Shown here one piece after another: positions 37,301 to 47,700 of a DNA stretch of 64,000 nt. This stretch comes from Acanthopleura granulata (lineage: Eukaryota; Mollusca; Polyplacophora; Chitonida; Chitonidae), in assembly GCA_016165875.1 (NCBI GenBank), contig JABBOT010000013.1, forward strand, positions 8,850,909 to 8,914,908, read 5' to 3'. Numbering within the stretch: position 1 is the stretch's first letter; the number at the start of each line of letters is the position of its first letter. The position numbers and the translations under genes were made by a program. Under the pieces are notes generated by a model that was given only the letters and a program-made list of their open reading frames with translations, was not told the origin of the DNA and made no database searches.

Positions 37301-38595
37301 AGCTGTTCGGTAAATATATATATGTGCAAGTACACGTATATATAAGAACACATGTTAGTCAAATATAACGTACTGCTTGGTCTCATACATAGACATATAC
37401 AGTTATAGGCTTACATTTACACGTACATGACGTTTAAATGTTTGTAGCAGGCCCGCATGAAGTCGATCTCTGCATGCGTGCCTGTTCGGATTCATAGTAA
37501 GCAAGGGGCATCCGTGGCTCAGTCGGTTAGCGCGCTATCGCAGCACAATGATCCGAATCCTCCCACCAATGCGGGCTCTGTGAGTTCAAGACCAGCTCAT
37601 GCTGGCTTCCTCTCCAGCCATATGTGGGAAGGTCTGCAAGCAACCTGCGGATGGTCGTGGGTTTCCCTCTGGCTCTGACCGCTTTCCTTCCACCATAATG
37701 CTGACCGCCGTCGTATAAGTGAAATATTCTTGAGTATGGCGTAAAACACCAGTCAAATAAATAAATAACAAATATTGTTAGGGATGCACATTTTGTACTT
37801 CGCTCTTCGTAAAGTGAGCTAATTTCATTTATTTACGTCTTTGAGTTTTACGCCGTACTCAGGAATATGTCTGTTTACATAGGCCCTATATGACGGGGGA
37901 AGGAGTATGGGGGGTGGGGGAAGGAGTATGGGGGGTGGGGGAAGCATTATGGGGGGGTGGGGGAAGCATTATGGGGGGGGGAGCCCAGAGGAAACCCACG
38001 ACCATCTTCAGCTTGCTGGCAGAGAGACTGACGGATCGAGAGGAAGCCAGCAAGATCTTGACTTGAACTCATGGCGCCCGTTGCCAAGTGATAAGAGGCT
38101 CCTCAGTCATTGACCTACCTGTCACTGTAATGGGCCGATAGGTCTGTGCATCGGTACTGCCATGAGTGTAAAGGTCTATTATATAAATAGGCTAACATAC
38201 ATGATACATCAGAGCACGATACTGAGTGCAAGAGCTTCGGAGCTACCTGGATCTACGTGTAGGTTAACCCAGTGATGCAACTCGCTTAACACACATTTCA
38301 CATGACTGTTATCCATGGAAGTGGTAAAGCTCATTCGTGTTCGTGATTAAAGCACCCAAAAAGGCCGGAACGACAGATAGAGGTTTCAACAGCCGAGGCC
38401 TATATATAGATCAGTAGTTGGACCTAAATATCCTGTCGGTCCTACGAAGGACGGCTTTCGGCAGCATGGCCCATATTCTGTCTGGTCGATCAAATGCATT
38501 TATAACTCAGCCTCGCTTTGCCCTTCGATGAAACATGTGCAGACTCGTTCAAGCTTTGTCATACGTCTTACCTTTTCCCGTATATTCGCCGTCAT
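28285..38595 (-). CDS. ADA: Adenosine deaminase, complete nine-exon gene
   Basis: Zinc enzyme of purine salvage that converts adenosine and deoxyadenosine to inosine and deoxyinosine, normally cytosolic. Coding exons: 38572-38595, 36316-36377, 35433-35558, 33093-33349, 32239-32369, 31408-31479, 30853-31031, 29740-29866, 28285-28383. They total 1077 nt, giving 358 residues against 363 in human, with all phases consistent (0,2,2,1,0,0,2,0). Zinc ligands and catalytic residues: His12 and His14 (VELHVHLDG), His212 and Glu215 (TMHAGEVG), His236 (ERVGHGYH), Asp297 and Asp298 (NRDDP). There is no signal peptide, which argues against the secreted ADGF/ADA2 group. The human gene also has a tiny first coding exon ending just before VELHVHLDG, which supports exon 1 here. 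One oddity: Arg296 sits where the family usually has Thr before the Asp pair. The introns carry several minisatellites. Confidence 0.93.
28690..29290. repeat. Minisatellite in ADA intron 8
   Basis: Units of about 35 bp in a higher-order pattern of about 70-100 bp. Recurring blocks are ACCCCTAGTTTGAAGTA, CAAGAAACCTACATAT and GTGGCTTAAAATGTAGA. Edges are decayed. Confidence 0.75.
29740..29866 (-). CDS. ADA: ADA exon 8 (Asp-Asp motif)
   Basis: Codes residues 284-326: RFSDDGASFSINRDDPLPFD and the following helix. The acceptor is ATATAG. A 31-bp tandem array starts only about 15 bp beyond it and so supplies the upstream splicing region. Confidence 0.92.
29880..30060. repeat. 31-bp minisatellite beside the ADA exon 8 acceptor
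   Basis: Nearly six units of exactly 31 bp (core TGCACAATGAACAATATGCC, then AGAGAGAAG) with unit starts at 29886, 29917, 29948, 29979, 30010 and 30041. On the sense strand it reads as pyrimidine-rich sequence ending about 15 bp before the acceptor. Confidence 0.9.
30068..30190 (-). repeat. SINE-1 copy, truncated, in ADA intron 7
   Basis: TTGGTGCTTTACGCCACACT tail region through the CACGTAAGGCCGGA block. The CAGCATTATGG part is deleted. Confidence 0.7.
30215..30480. repeat. Decayed copies of the 31-bp unit
   Basis: Irregular CAGAAAG/GGTGCAATG/CCAGACAGAAA blocks recall the neighbouring 31-bp unit, split from it by the SINE. Similarity is weak. Confidence 0.4.
30853..31031 (-). CDS. ADA: ADA exon 7
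   Basis: Codes residues 225-283: AVNLFDAERVGHGYHVLND, then IHFEVCPNSSVLTGAW. The catalytic His236 is in GHGYH. Acceptor GACAG, donor GTTCGT (weak), phase 2 out. Confidence 0.92.
31408..31479 (-). CDS. ADA: ADA exon 6 (HAGE motif)
   Basis: Codes residues 201-224: KAYQAGIHRTMHAGEVGD, with the third zinc-ligand His and the catalytic Glu. Only 72 nt, phase 0 on both sides. Confidence 0.93.
31571..31657. mobile_element. Foldback family A, single arm
   Basis: One arm only (AATAGGGGAGTTTCGAGTTC through GTTAGGCAAC). I find no matching inverted arm within several hundred bases. In ADA intron 5. Confidence 0.6.
32239..32369 (-). CDS. ADA: ADA exon 5
   Basis: Codes residues 157-200: WSPEVFQLCEEFRNQGVVAI, then DLASGEH, the conserved core strand. 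Acceptor GCACAG, donor GTGGGT, phase 0 out. Confidence 0.92.
33093..33349 (-). CDS. ADA: ADA exon 4
   Basis: Codes residues 71-156: AGNQEAVWRMAYEFCEDCAK, then YVEARYNPHILA and KFGISVKSILCCLLDNP. The acceptor TTCTCAG at 33350-33351 keeps the frame. The open frame continues further upstream into an AAAC-repeat tract, but that part is intronic. Confidence 0.93.
34170..34300 (+). repeat. Possible tRNA-derived SINE fragment
   Basis: Has a B-box-like GAGTTCAATTCTCG preceded by a head-like segment, in ADA intron 3. Not matched to another copy. Confidence 0.25.
34540..34560 (+). repeat. (GGGGT)n run
   Basis: Four GGGGT repeats, G-quadruplex capable, in ADA intron 3. Confidence 0.7.
35177..35385 (+). 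repeat. SINE-1 copy in ADA intron 3
   Basis: Head with a partial deletion, then CTGCCAGCAGCCTGGGGATG to the AATAAAATAAATAG tail. Ends about 50 bp from exon 3. Confidence 0.78.
35433..35558 (-). CDS. ADA: ADA exon 3
   Basis: Codes residues 29-70: KKRGVRLPADNSEDLKKY, then YKRPGNFMEFLNTFGVFMPCI. Acceptor TCTTAG, donor GTGAGT. Confidence 0.92.
35935..36280. repeat. 33-bp minisatellite in ADA intron 2
   Basis: About ten units of roughly 33 bp (GTCCGCTGATGATGGCAGAG, then TGGTGTTTGGTTT). Because 33 is divisible by three it leaves a long open frame that should not be taken as a gene. It ends about 36 bp from the exon 2 donor. Confidence 0.85.
36316..36377 (-). CDS. ADA: ADA exon 2 (zinc-binding HVH motif)
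   Basis: Codes residues 9-28, VELHVHLDGAIRPETVLEFG. Acceptor CTGTAG, donor GTAAGT, phase 2 out. A 33-bp minisatellite ends within about 40 bp of its donor. Confidence 0.93.
37506..37769 (+). repeat. SINE-1, full-length reference copy, in ADA intron 1
   Basis: About 264 bp. tRNA-like head with A box (TGGCTCAGTCGGTTAGCGCG), then B-box-like GTGAGTTCAAGACC, a CGGATGGTCGTGGGTTTCC body, the block GTCGTATAAGTGAAATATTC and an AAAT tail. Best copy for defining the family in this window. Confidence 0.92.
37827..38105 (-). repeat. SINE-1 copy with internal G-rich expansion
   Basis: Reverse-oriented copy (TTTTACGCCGTACTCAGGAA to CTTGAACTCATGGCGCCCG) whose AGCATTATGGTGGGAGG segment has been replaced by four G-rich units at 37901-37980. 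Confidence 0.8.
37901..37980 (+). repeat. G-rich 21-22 bp tandem repeat inside a SINE
   Basis: Four units of the form AGNANTATGGGGGGTGGGGGA (two AGGAGTATG, two AGCATTATG). Several runs of five or more G favour G-quadruplexes. Confidence 0.85.
38572..38595 (-). CDS. ADA: ADA exon 1 (tiny, start codon)
   Basis: An ATG at 38593-38595 followed by seven codons (MTANIREK) and a good donor (GTAAGA), ending in phase 0 exactly as exon 2 needs. Too short to be found as an ORF; chosen because size, phase and donor match the family's first exon. The start context is weak (T at -3). Confidence 0.72.
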
Positions 38596-39059
38596 TGACT
38601 GCGTATAGCTGATGAGCTTCTTGAAATTTCAGCCAGTGTTACACGCTGTTGACCCATTTATCCGTGATCAGCGTGAGGAGCACGAGGCGCGAAACCGATA
38701 TAGCATATCCCGCGAAGTGTAATTTATCTTCCCTTTCACTGTGCTCTAGTTCTTAGTGTACTGTGCACGTATTCCCCGCCAGCAGGTACCTTACAAGTGC
38801 ACACACGTGATATACAGAGCGGGTCATCAGTATCCACCAGGAAGGGATAAAAAAAAAAGATGTCTGTATCATAGAAACTGCAACAAGAGAACCCAATCGC
38901 TCTCGGACTGAGGTAGTGTTGTGAATAGATTGTCGTCAATAAAGTATGGAAAACGGATTTGTACTGTGCCTTGTAACATTTCACGATAAGCCTACATAAG
39001 TGTATATTCGCTACATTCCTTGATTTTTAACTCCACTACGTGTAGCCGATCGAAGACCA

Positions 39060-39960
39060 GAAGAGCTTATGTACTCGCAAGTTGTCCGGCGTCCGTCCGT
39101 CTGTCTGTTTGCCGGGCGTCTAGCCTACATCTATTTTTTTTCTTTCAAAGCGCTTAATACTCCTCTTACAGGTTTGGCCTGATTTCAACGAAACTTTGTT
39201 CAACTTTAGACTACGTCAAGATACAAAATTCATACTATCGAGTTTCAGTTTCCATGATAGGTGAGCTATCTGTTTATCTCGAATATGTTTACATTTTCAA
39301 AGCGCTACTCCTCCTACAGTTTTTGTCCGATTTCACTGAAACTTGGTTCAAGTGTACATCATACCGGTACATCATGATATATAATTCGTAGTTTCGATTT
39401 TCAATTTCGATGTTCACTTGCCCGCCTGTGGAATCTCTATTCATATAGTATATGTTAGGCCTAACATTTCTTTCAAAATGCCTCAAAATTCCTGTGTATT
39501 GACTTTCATTTTCGACGATATGCTGCCTGTCTGTATATATCTGTCCAGAATCTGTAAACAGTTGTTTCAAAATGCAATTTCTCTAACAAACTTAACATGT
39601 GTGAACTACATTTAAATGCATGTACATGTACATGCACCGTACAGTACTGATTTTCAATACTGATTGCCCATTGTACTGCTGCCTGTCTGCCCAGCTTTTG
39701 GTAATACTTGTTTCAAAATGCTTCTTTTGCAGTTTTCGTCTGATTTCATTTAAACTTGGTACAAGTAAAGTGTACAGATAATTGGCAGCTGGTACTAGTA
39801 TAACAGCTCTATTATGGTGATCTCAGTGGTAGTAGGCGTATCAAGTCTCACAGAACTTCGTTTTTTGCTGTTAGTTTGTGTCTCTGTACAGTTCGCGTTT
39901 GATTTCAGTGAAAGAAACTGTGTATTAAATGTACAGTTGAAGAGCATTTCTTTTCATTCC
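39060..39960 (+). repeat. Diverged repeat with several internal units
   Basis: Begins AGTTGTCCGGCGTCCGTCCG, then units of TTTCAAAGCGCT, CTCCTCTTACAG and TTTCACTGAAACTTGGTTCA recur about four times with decay. A reverse-oriented relative is at 60590-60740. Confidence 0.6.
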
Positions 39961-40391
39961 GTTTCATTGTATTCACCATAAATCATGAAATAATAACGTA
40001 AATATACGTCTGCAAAACATGGCGGAAATATATGTCATAAACGCTTGCTTTGACGGATGGAAAATAATGTTGTAAAATGCTAAATGTTCACGTGAAGGGG
40101 AGCTTTGCATATTGGGAATTATGTCACAATGCGTTATATATAGTAACAAAGCACAGTAAAACAGTAGTGGGTGATAATGCAATTAACACAAATTTTCAGG
40201 CATTTATGGAGAAATTAGTTTTATTTATCTTTTTATTATTTAACCAGGCCTTGCTACATTTAGCCTACTGGACACGTTTGGCATCACACTTTCGTACATC
40301 ACATGCATGCTTACATGAACATGTATATGCTTCTAGGACATTTTAAATTAGAAATAAATATTTGAATTGTAATAGGTCAAAACCTATTTAG

Positions 40392-40540
40392 CGGGGGAGA
40401 CTGCGGCCATCCGCAGGTTGCTGTCAGACCGTAATCCCATGTGCAACGTACTGGACAGCGGGCCAGCCAGAGCTGGACTTGAACCCTTACAGCGACTTAC
40501 AACTAAGTCATTGCGCCGCGCTGACACGCTAACCACTCGT
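40392..40540 (-). repeat. SINE-1 copy, decayed
   Basis: CGGCCATCCGCAGGTTGCTG through GACACGCTAACCACTC, lacking its tail part. Confidence 0.7.
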
Positions 40541-41648
40541 AGATCATAATAACAACAAGCAATCTGGCTCAAGACATGGTTGCACCGGTAAAGCTTATAT
40601 GTAGCTAGGGTAAACCCAACTGTATAATTCTACAGTGGAAAACGACCCTTTTGATTTGATTTTTTTATATCATAACATTTTTTTAAAATATCAAATACCC
40701 GAGTAAGAAAATGGGAGAATATATTTACAAGAAAATGCACCGCACAAACCCCGTCACACAATTTCATGGAGATTTAAGAACTAGTCCGTTTTCGTTCTAT
40801 GCCATTTTGCCTTATTTTGCTGTACCCATGCGAGTACAGAAATCTGTTGCGGCGAGTAAACGTGCTCGACTTCATGTCGACACTTGGAATCAGAATCGTG
40901 TTCCCACTTAAGCCTTACAGTTTTAATCATATGAATCAGAGGAAAGGTTTCGACGACAAAAAGGGCTGTCGTAAGCATAGTCTCATGAATCTGACTTGAT
41001 AATGTATCTGTCAGCCATCGGGAAAGCTGTGTAATAGCCGGTTGAGGTTAGTAGGGAACTCCTGTCGTGTTGGTGGTGTAGGCTGTTGGTCCGCTCGTGC
41101 CCCATGTAGCTTGACAGTCAAGGGACGTGTGGCACTAGCGGACCTAGTATATGTATTCATCCAGATAGACCTGTTTCACTGTTTCAAAATTCAGACAGAA
41201 TATTAAAATGTCACTCGAAGTCCATCTTGATAGTCTAGCCGACCTTGAGATGAACTTAACTTAAGAGAGTTACTTTAAAATCTTCGCATTCGAGTTTTCC
41301 CAAATCCGAATGACAGCCAAATGACGAATGAATGTGAATGACGTATGACACAAATGCGCAGTACGCATATTTTTATATATTGATTGCTCCCTTCTTGTAA
41401 GAAAACAAATGACAGTGATATCACATTGACACTGATATCACATGCTATACCACCCTGTCAACATGTTATATAATTTTCTGACGTTGATCTCAGATGGAAT
41501 AGTAGGCCCATGTAGCCCAAGAATTTGAATTTTCAAATATATCTGTTAATACCTGTGAGAGTATTTCTGATTGCTTTGTTCTGTATTTCCCAGGTGTCCC
41601 TGAAGCTGTTGTAACAACTTACAAAGACAGCTGTAAGGTTTGGTGACA

Positions 41649-41721
41649 ATGGCACGTGTGTGGAGAAGCTACCTGCGAGTACTGGAGCGCTACCCTTTAG
41701 CGACGCAATCCAGTACCACAG
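41649..41721 (+). CDS. MPV17: MPV17 exon 1
   Basis: Codes residues 1-24: MARVWRSYLRVLERYPLATQ, then SSTT. Donor GTATGT, phase 1. Confidence 0.9.
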
Positions 41722-44700
41722 GTATGTCAATTTTTATTTATACATAGGTGAAGTTATTGGGTTTGTCACTATATTCCGATATTTCAAAACACTTGTGAAC
41801 CACATTATCAATATGGTCCATAAACCCACCATATTATCAAAATATTTGACTGTGTTTACTTTGGTTAAAACAAAATCTAAAAATTTCTTTGAAGGTATTT
41901 TAAGATACAGTTTTTAATGGTCTTTTCACTCACCCTAAGTTCATTTTAACAAGGCCTATGCCTTTAAGGATGGCCTAACAGCCATATTACTGGTTTAGAG
42001 TACAGTTTTTATCCAACATCACACGCTGCGTATTCCTAGATTGCAGAAGCCACTGCCTATAGGCTATAAGGACATGCAGCCAGCAAACTTCATACAACCA
42101 GCTTTATTTACATGTATAACGCAGTTGGCAGGTTTGTCCCCCAACAACATGTTCTCAAGTAACAGTATGCAGTGTCTAGCAAGATGTCATAATCTACAGC
42201 GACAGATTATGTTCAAGTCTGTGAAGACCTTAGGCTTCATGTTAAGACCTTGCTTCATGTGCTTGGCTTGTTCAAATGCATAGAATCGTGACATTGTCTC
42301 ATACGGTGCATGTCATACCCCTGCTCCTGGGTTCTCATTTCCACCTCTCACTCCAATAACATTTATGGTGTTCCACCTTCACTGTGCAATATTGTATTTC
42401 ACTCATGTTCTGACAGATCTCAGACCCTACCAGTCTCTGTTCACTTTCACAAACCTTTGTAAATCTGTTACTCGTGTAGCATGTCACCTTTGTATGGAGC
42501 TGTAACTTTCACTAGAAAAGTTACGAAAAAAGTGACTTTTCAAGTTTTGTTAAAGTCACTGCCTGATTCTTCAGTATTCTTAAACTCTACTTCTCTGATG
42601 CTCCACCCTGGTGATTCTTGAATGTGATCATTCCCCACTCACAGTCTGTTCTGACCCTCCAGCATTCTGAGACTCCATTATTCACAGACTGCACTATTCT
42701 GAGAATCCAGTGTAGCCTCCACTAATTCTCCACTACATGTATTCTGAGACTTCACTGTTCTAATTTTCCACTCTTCTGAGACTCTTAAATCATTTTTAAA
42801 ATGCACTCTTCTGAGACTCCGGTTTAGTCTACTGATTCTCTACTATTCTTAGACTTCACTGTTCTGATTATCCACTCTTCTGAGACTCAACTGCCCTGAT
42901 TCTCCATACTGTTGACTCTCCACTATTCTGATTGTCCATTATTCTGAGACTCCACTGTTCTGATTCTCCACTATTCTGAGACTCCAGTGCACTGGATCTC
43001 CATTATTCTGAGACTCAACTGTTCTGATTCTCCACTCTACTGAGACTCCACTGTTCTGATTCTCCACTCTACTGAGACTCAACTGTTCTGACTCTCCACT
43101 ATTCTGAGACTCCAGTGCACTGATTCTCCATTTTTCTGAGACTCCACTGTATGGATTCTCCACTATTCTGAGACTCCACTGTACAGATTCTCTAGTATTC
43201 TGAGACCCATCTATATGGATTTTCCACTGTAAAGGGATCCCATTGTTCTGATTCTCCACTGTTCTGATTTTCCACTATTCTGAGACTTCACTACTCCCTG
43301 ATACTGCTATTCAAAGACACCAGTATCTAAGCATCCACTGTTCTGAATGGGATGTACGTCACACTGATATCTGAGGCATGTTAACACTACAAACACTTGC
43401 ATCCCACTGTACAGGTGTTCTGATGGGTGCAGGAGACATCATTGCTCAGATAGCGGTGGAAAAACGGGACTCCAGAAACTATGACTACACCCGCTCAGTG
43501 CGCTTCTTCTTGTTTGGTCAGTTCATTGCAGTAAGTATTCATTTTTGATTGGTTCAGATCACTGCTGTAAGTAACCAGTTTTGATTGATCAGACCATGGA
43601 TGTAAGTGACCATTTATAATTGTTCAAATCATTGCTATTAGTGTCCATTTTTGAGTGGTCAGATCATGACTGTAAGTGTCCATTTTTGAGTAATCAGATC
43701 ATTGCTGTAAGTGTCCATTTTTGAGTAATCAGATCAATGCTGTAAGTGTCCATTTTTGAGTAATCAGATCATTGCTGTAAGTGTCCATTTCTTGAGTGGT
43801 CAGATCATTGCTGTAAGTGTCCATCTTTGAGTGGTCAGATCATTGCTGTGAGTGTCCATTTTTGAGTGGTCAGATAATTGCTGTAAATGTCCGTGTTTGA
43901 GTGGTCAGATCATGGCCATAAGTGTCCATTTTTGAGTGGTCAGATAATTGTTTTAAGTGTCCATTTTTGAGTGGTCAGATCATGACTGCCCATTTTTGAG
44001 TAATCAGATCATGACTGTAAGAGTCCATTTTTGAGTAATCAGATCATGACTGTAAGTGTCCATTTTTGAGTTGTCACATCATTGTTGTAAGTGTCTATTT
44101 TGGTGTGGTCAGATAATTTTTGTGAGTATCCATTTTTGAGTAGTCAGGTCATGGCTGTAAGCATCCATTTTTGAGTGGTCAGATCATTGCTTTAAGTAAT
44201 TAAAAACCAAAAATCATTTTGAGAAGGACCTATTGCTTCATAAATTAAGCATCATAATCTCTTACCATTGAGTGGGAGTGTAACACTTACCAGAGAGTAC
44301 ATGTGAAGCATATTTTGTTCAACGTGAGAAGGACACTAATCAGTCAGGTGAATTTCTGCATACAAACTGACAAAAATAGTGCATAAATTATAATTATTTA
44401 CATTGGCTAATTTTTGTTGTGACATTCATCACATACATATAACGTGAATATTATACCTCGTTGTTCCTGGTGAAACCGGATCTTTTGCTGGCTCAGATCA
44501 TCAAAGCCCTCATCTCTGGACCAGTGAGGACACGTGTTCAAATCCAGCTCTTGCCGGGACTTTTTGAATCATGTGGTTTGTCTGCTACTGGATAAGGTCA
44601 GTGGTTCACTCCACGCCCTTTGGTTTCCTCCAGCTTTAAGACTCACCGTCATCATAAAAGTGAAATATTCTAGCGATTAAATATAAAACAAATAAGAAGT

Positions 44701-47700
44701 GATACTTTTGCACAGATTGCGACTTGGCTTGGTACCTGCATCTGACACCATTTTGATGAGATACTGAATGAAAGTGTTATATCATCGTTTATGCTACAAC
44801 ATTTATGGTATTTAATAGCCAGGTAGACTGTACGGCGTTGAAAAACAAATGTTTCGTTTCACATCTCAAAGGTTATCATTTTCATCTCTGGCTCAAACAA
44901 TACATGTGTGTATTTAACGTGCTCTGGGCTGTACTATTTCTACCAAGCTTGCAAAGAGGTGCCTGACATTTTTGAAAACACCCCTTTGTTGGAAGTGGTA
45001 TGATTCAATAGACCTTTGTCCATAGATGGTCGTACCACTTTGTCCACAGGGGTGCTTTGAAAAAAAGTCAGGCAATAATTTGCAGGCTTAATCTCCTATT
45101 TCTCTTTCACCTTGTTGTCCTCGTTGTCATATCAGATTTACTCATTTGACAATTTTGTTCAGGGCCCAATATTAAGAGGCTGGTATCTGACTCTGGAGAA
45201 GCTGTACAGAGGAAACTCCAAGAGGTCAGCATTGCTCAAGGTCCTTACTGATCAGGTATGTGTGTTTTTTCTCTATGTCAGAAATAGAAGAAAGGTAAAA
45301 AAGGTACTGTCAAAAGTCATAGTCAATCTGTGTTTCACATACAGTAAGTGCCCCATCGTCAGGAAAGTGTGTACATTAGGGAGTACTTAGTTTTGTGTAC
45401 ATGTAGCTGTGCTCTATATAAGATCTGTGGAACCACTGGATGGCTGGAGAGCTGCGTGCCGTTGCATGACAGAGTTATGCCCCTTCAAATAGGTGCAGTG
45501 TTACAGGCTTATGTCTACATCTTATTACAAAGCAATAGGATTTTCTCGTCTGTTTTGAGATAGCCCCTGTATCAGAAAATCTATGCTATCGTACTTGAAA
45601 TTACTGGATGCAGCACTTGATTCGTTCAAACGACTCAACCTTATAAATTAAACCTAAATGACCTAAAGTTTTGTCCAAAAACAGTTGCTCATTTTTCCTA
45701 ACTCTTTCCCTTTATCTTGGAAAAGTTTTTTGAGGTTTATTCGCTTGCTGGGAAGATATCCTACCAGGAAAACAAACGTTTAAGCACTAAAACTAATAAT
45801 TTATGAAATTATATTGCTTCTTTAAATGCACCTTTTGGGGCAAAATGTAGGATATATATGTGTGAATACAGAGCCTGACATGTTTGAAAACACCACTCTG
45901 TTAGAAGTGGTACGACCCAGGTGAACTTTGTCCAGTACTATATAACATGGAAAACATGGTCTTACCACTTTGTCCACAGGGGTGTTTTCAAAAATGTCAG
46001 GCACTGATATGCAGGCTTGAGGTATAAGCCCACATGTCTATCACAGATGACACATTGAATGAATTATTTTGTAAACTGAGCATCACTTGATTATTCCCAG
46101 GTTGAGGAAAAGTTAAGTGAGGAGGTTTGTCAGATACCTGGGAAAGTGTTGTGGTTCCCCCACCCCCTCCCCCCTCCCCCACCCACAAAGCCCAGATTCA
46201 TCCACTCCACCATCCAACCCAACCATTACTGTATAAGTGACATAAATACGAGTGTAGATGGATAATAATGACTTAATGATAATAATGACTTAATAATAAT
46301 AATGACTTAATGACAATAATGACTTAATGACAATAATGACTTAATGATACATCTTGCGTTACTCATCTACAAGAGGCGGTGCAGAAATCCTGCATGAAAG
46401 GTCGCTAATAGAATCAGCTTAACCGTGTTCACCTGTAAAGCTCTCAGCTCTGTCAAGTAATGGATCTGGGTCATCTTTTATGGTTTGATTTATTCATTGA
46501 AGCCTAGCACAAGTCAGCATGGCAGATTTTCAGTCTTGCCTTTGTGCTCTCATTGTTTCGTGAGGCTTCGATGACACTCAACATCCGACTATGCTTATGA
46601 GACCGTTTGTACCAACCAATGTTCATTGACCACTGTTATGGTGCGTGTCTTGTTAACTTGCCTGCAGTTAGATTTTATTTATTTATTTATTTCATTGGTG
46701 TTTTACGCCATACTCAAGAGTATTTCACTTATACGACGGCGACCAGCATTATGGTGAGAGAAAAGTGAGCAGAGCCCGGGTTAAACCCTCGACCATCCGC
46801 AGGTTGCTGGCAGACCTTCCCACTTATGGCTGGAGTGGAAGGCAGCATATGCTGGTCTTGAACTCACAGTAACTGCATTGGTGGAAGGCTTTGGGTCATT
46901 GTGCTGCGGTAGTGTGCTAACCGACTGAGCCACGGAGGCCCCAAATAAATAAATATATAATTAATATGTACCAAATAAATAAATAAATAAATAAGTCTGG
47001 ACAGAGTTTTCATCAGTAGGCGTGCAAGTTTACAAGCCGAAACTTATTGATATGATAATGTTATTGGTATGAATGGATGTCTGGTAGGAGTGATGCTCCA
47101 AAAGAGCTTGTTCTGTCTCATTATATAGAAAAAATCATACTTACATACTAACAATATATATTTGAATAATAATGATAAAAATTTTCAAAAATGTATGTAA
47201 AGAAATAATAATATTAAAGTAATAAAGAAATTATGTTTGAGATTTATCTCTTTTGGGATTTAATCCATCTTTAGACCTGATCTTTATGTTCTGATTTATC
47301 TATAGATGGTATTTGCTCCGAGCTTCTTGACGTTTTTCATTGGAACTATGGCTGTAATGAGGCAAGATCCTTTGGAGGAAGTGAAGAGAAAGATCAAGAG
47401 AGTAAGTACACCTGCTTTAATTGTACCTTCTAAAATGATTAATAAACTCATATTATTTTTATGCCTTTGGCATTGTTATTATTATTATGCATTTAGATGG
47501 TCATGTACAATTTCCATGTATTTCTGCCTGACTGTTTTTCGGTAAAAGTGTGATACAGTTTTGCATGGAATAATAATAATAATTTTAGCAATATCAATAT
47601 AAATTACTTGATACTATTCCAAGGTGACACCAACAACAAACCACTTTATTTTGTTCTTTACCACAGAGCTGACACTAAAATATCCAAAAGTGGAATAAAG

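Larger units (their letters stand above)
38596..41648. promoter_or_regulatory. Shared 5' region between ADA and MPV17
   Basis: About 3.05 kb between the two start codons, which point away from each other. I see no clear TATA box near either start. It contains a dispersed repeat at 39060-39960 and a SINE-1 copy at 40392-40540. Whether it acts as one bidirectional promoter is inference; untranslated exons may lie here. Confidence 0.4.

Noticed and set aside
37506..37580. A tRNA gene (clear A-box and B-box-like motifs)
   Set aside because: The head belongs to a SINE repeated throughout the window; no copy folds into a complete tRNA with acceptor stem by eye.
42939..43259. A 106-codon minus-strand frame rich in Ser, Glu and Asn
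   Set aside because: Made only of the roughly 32-bp minisatellite in MPV17 intron 1.
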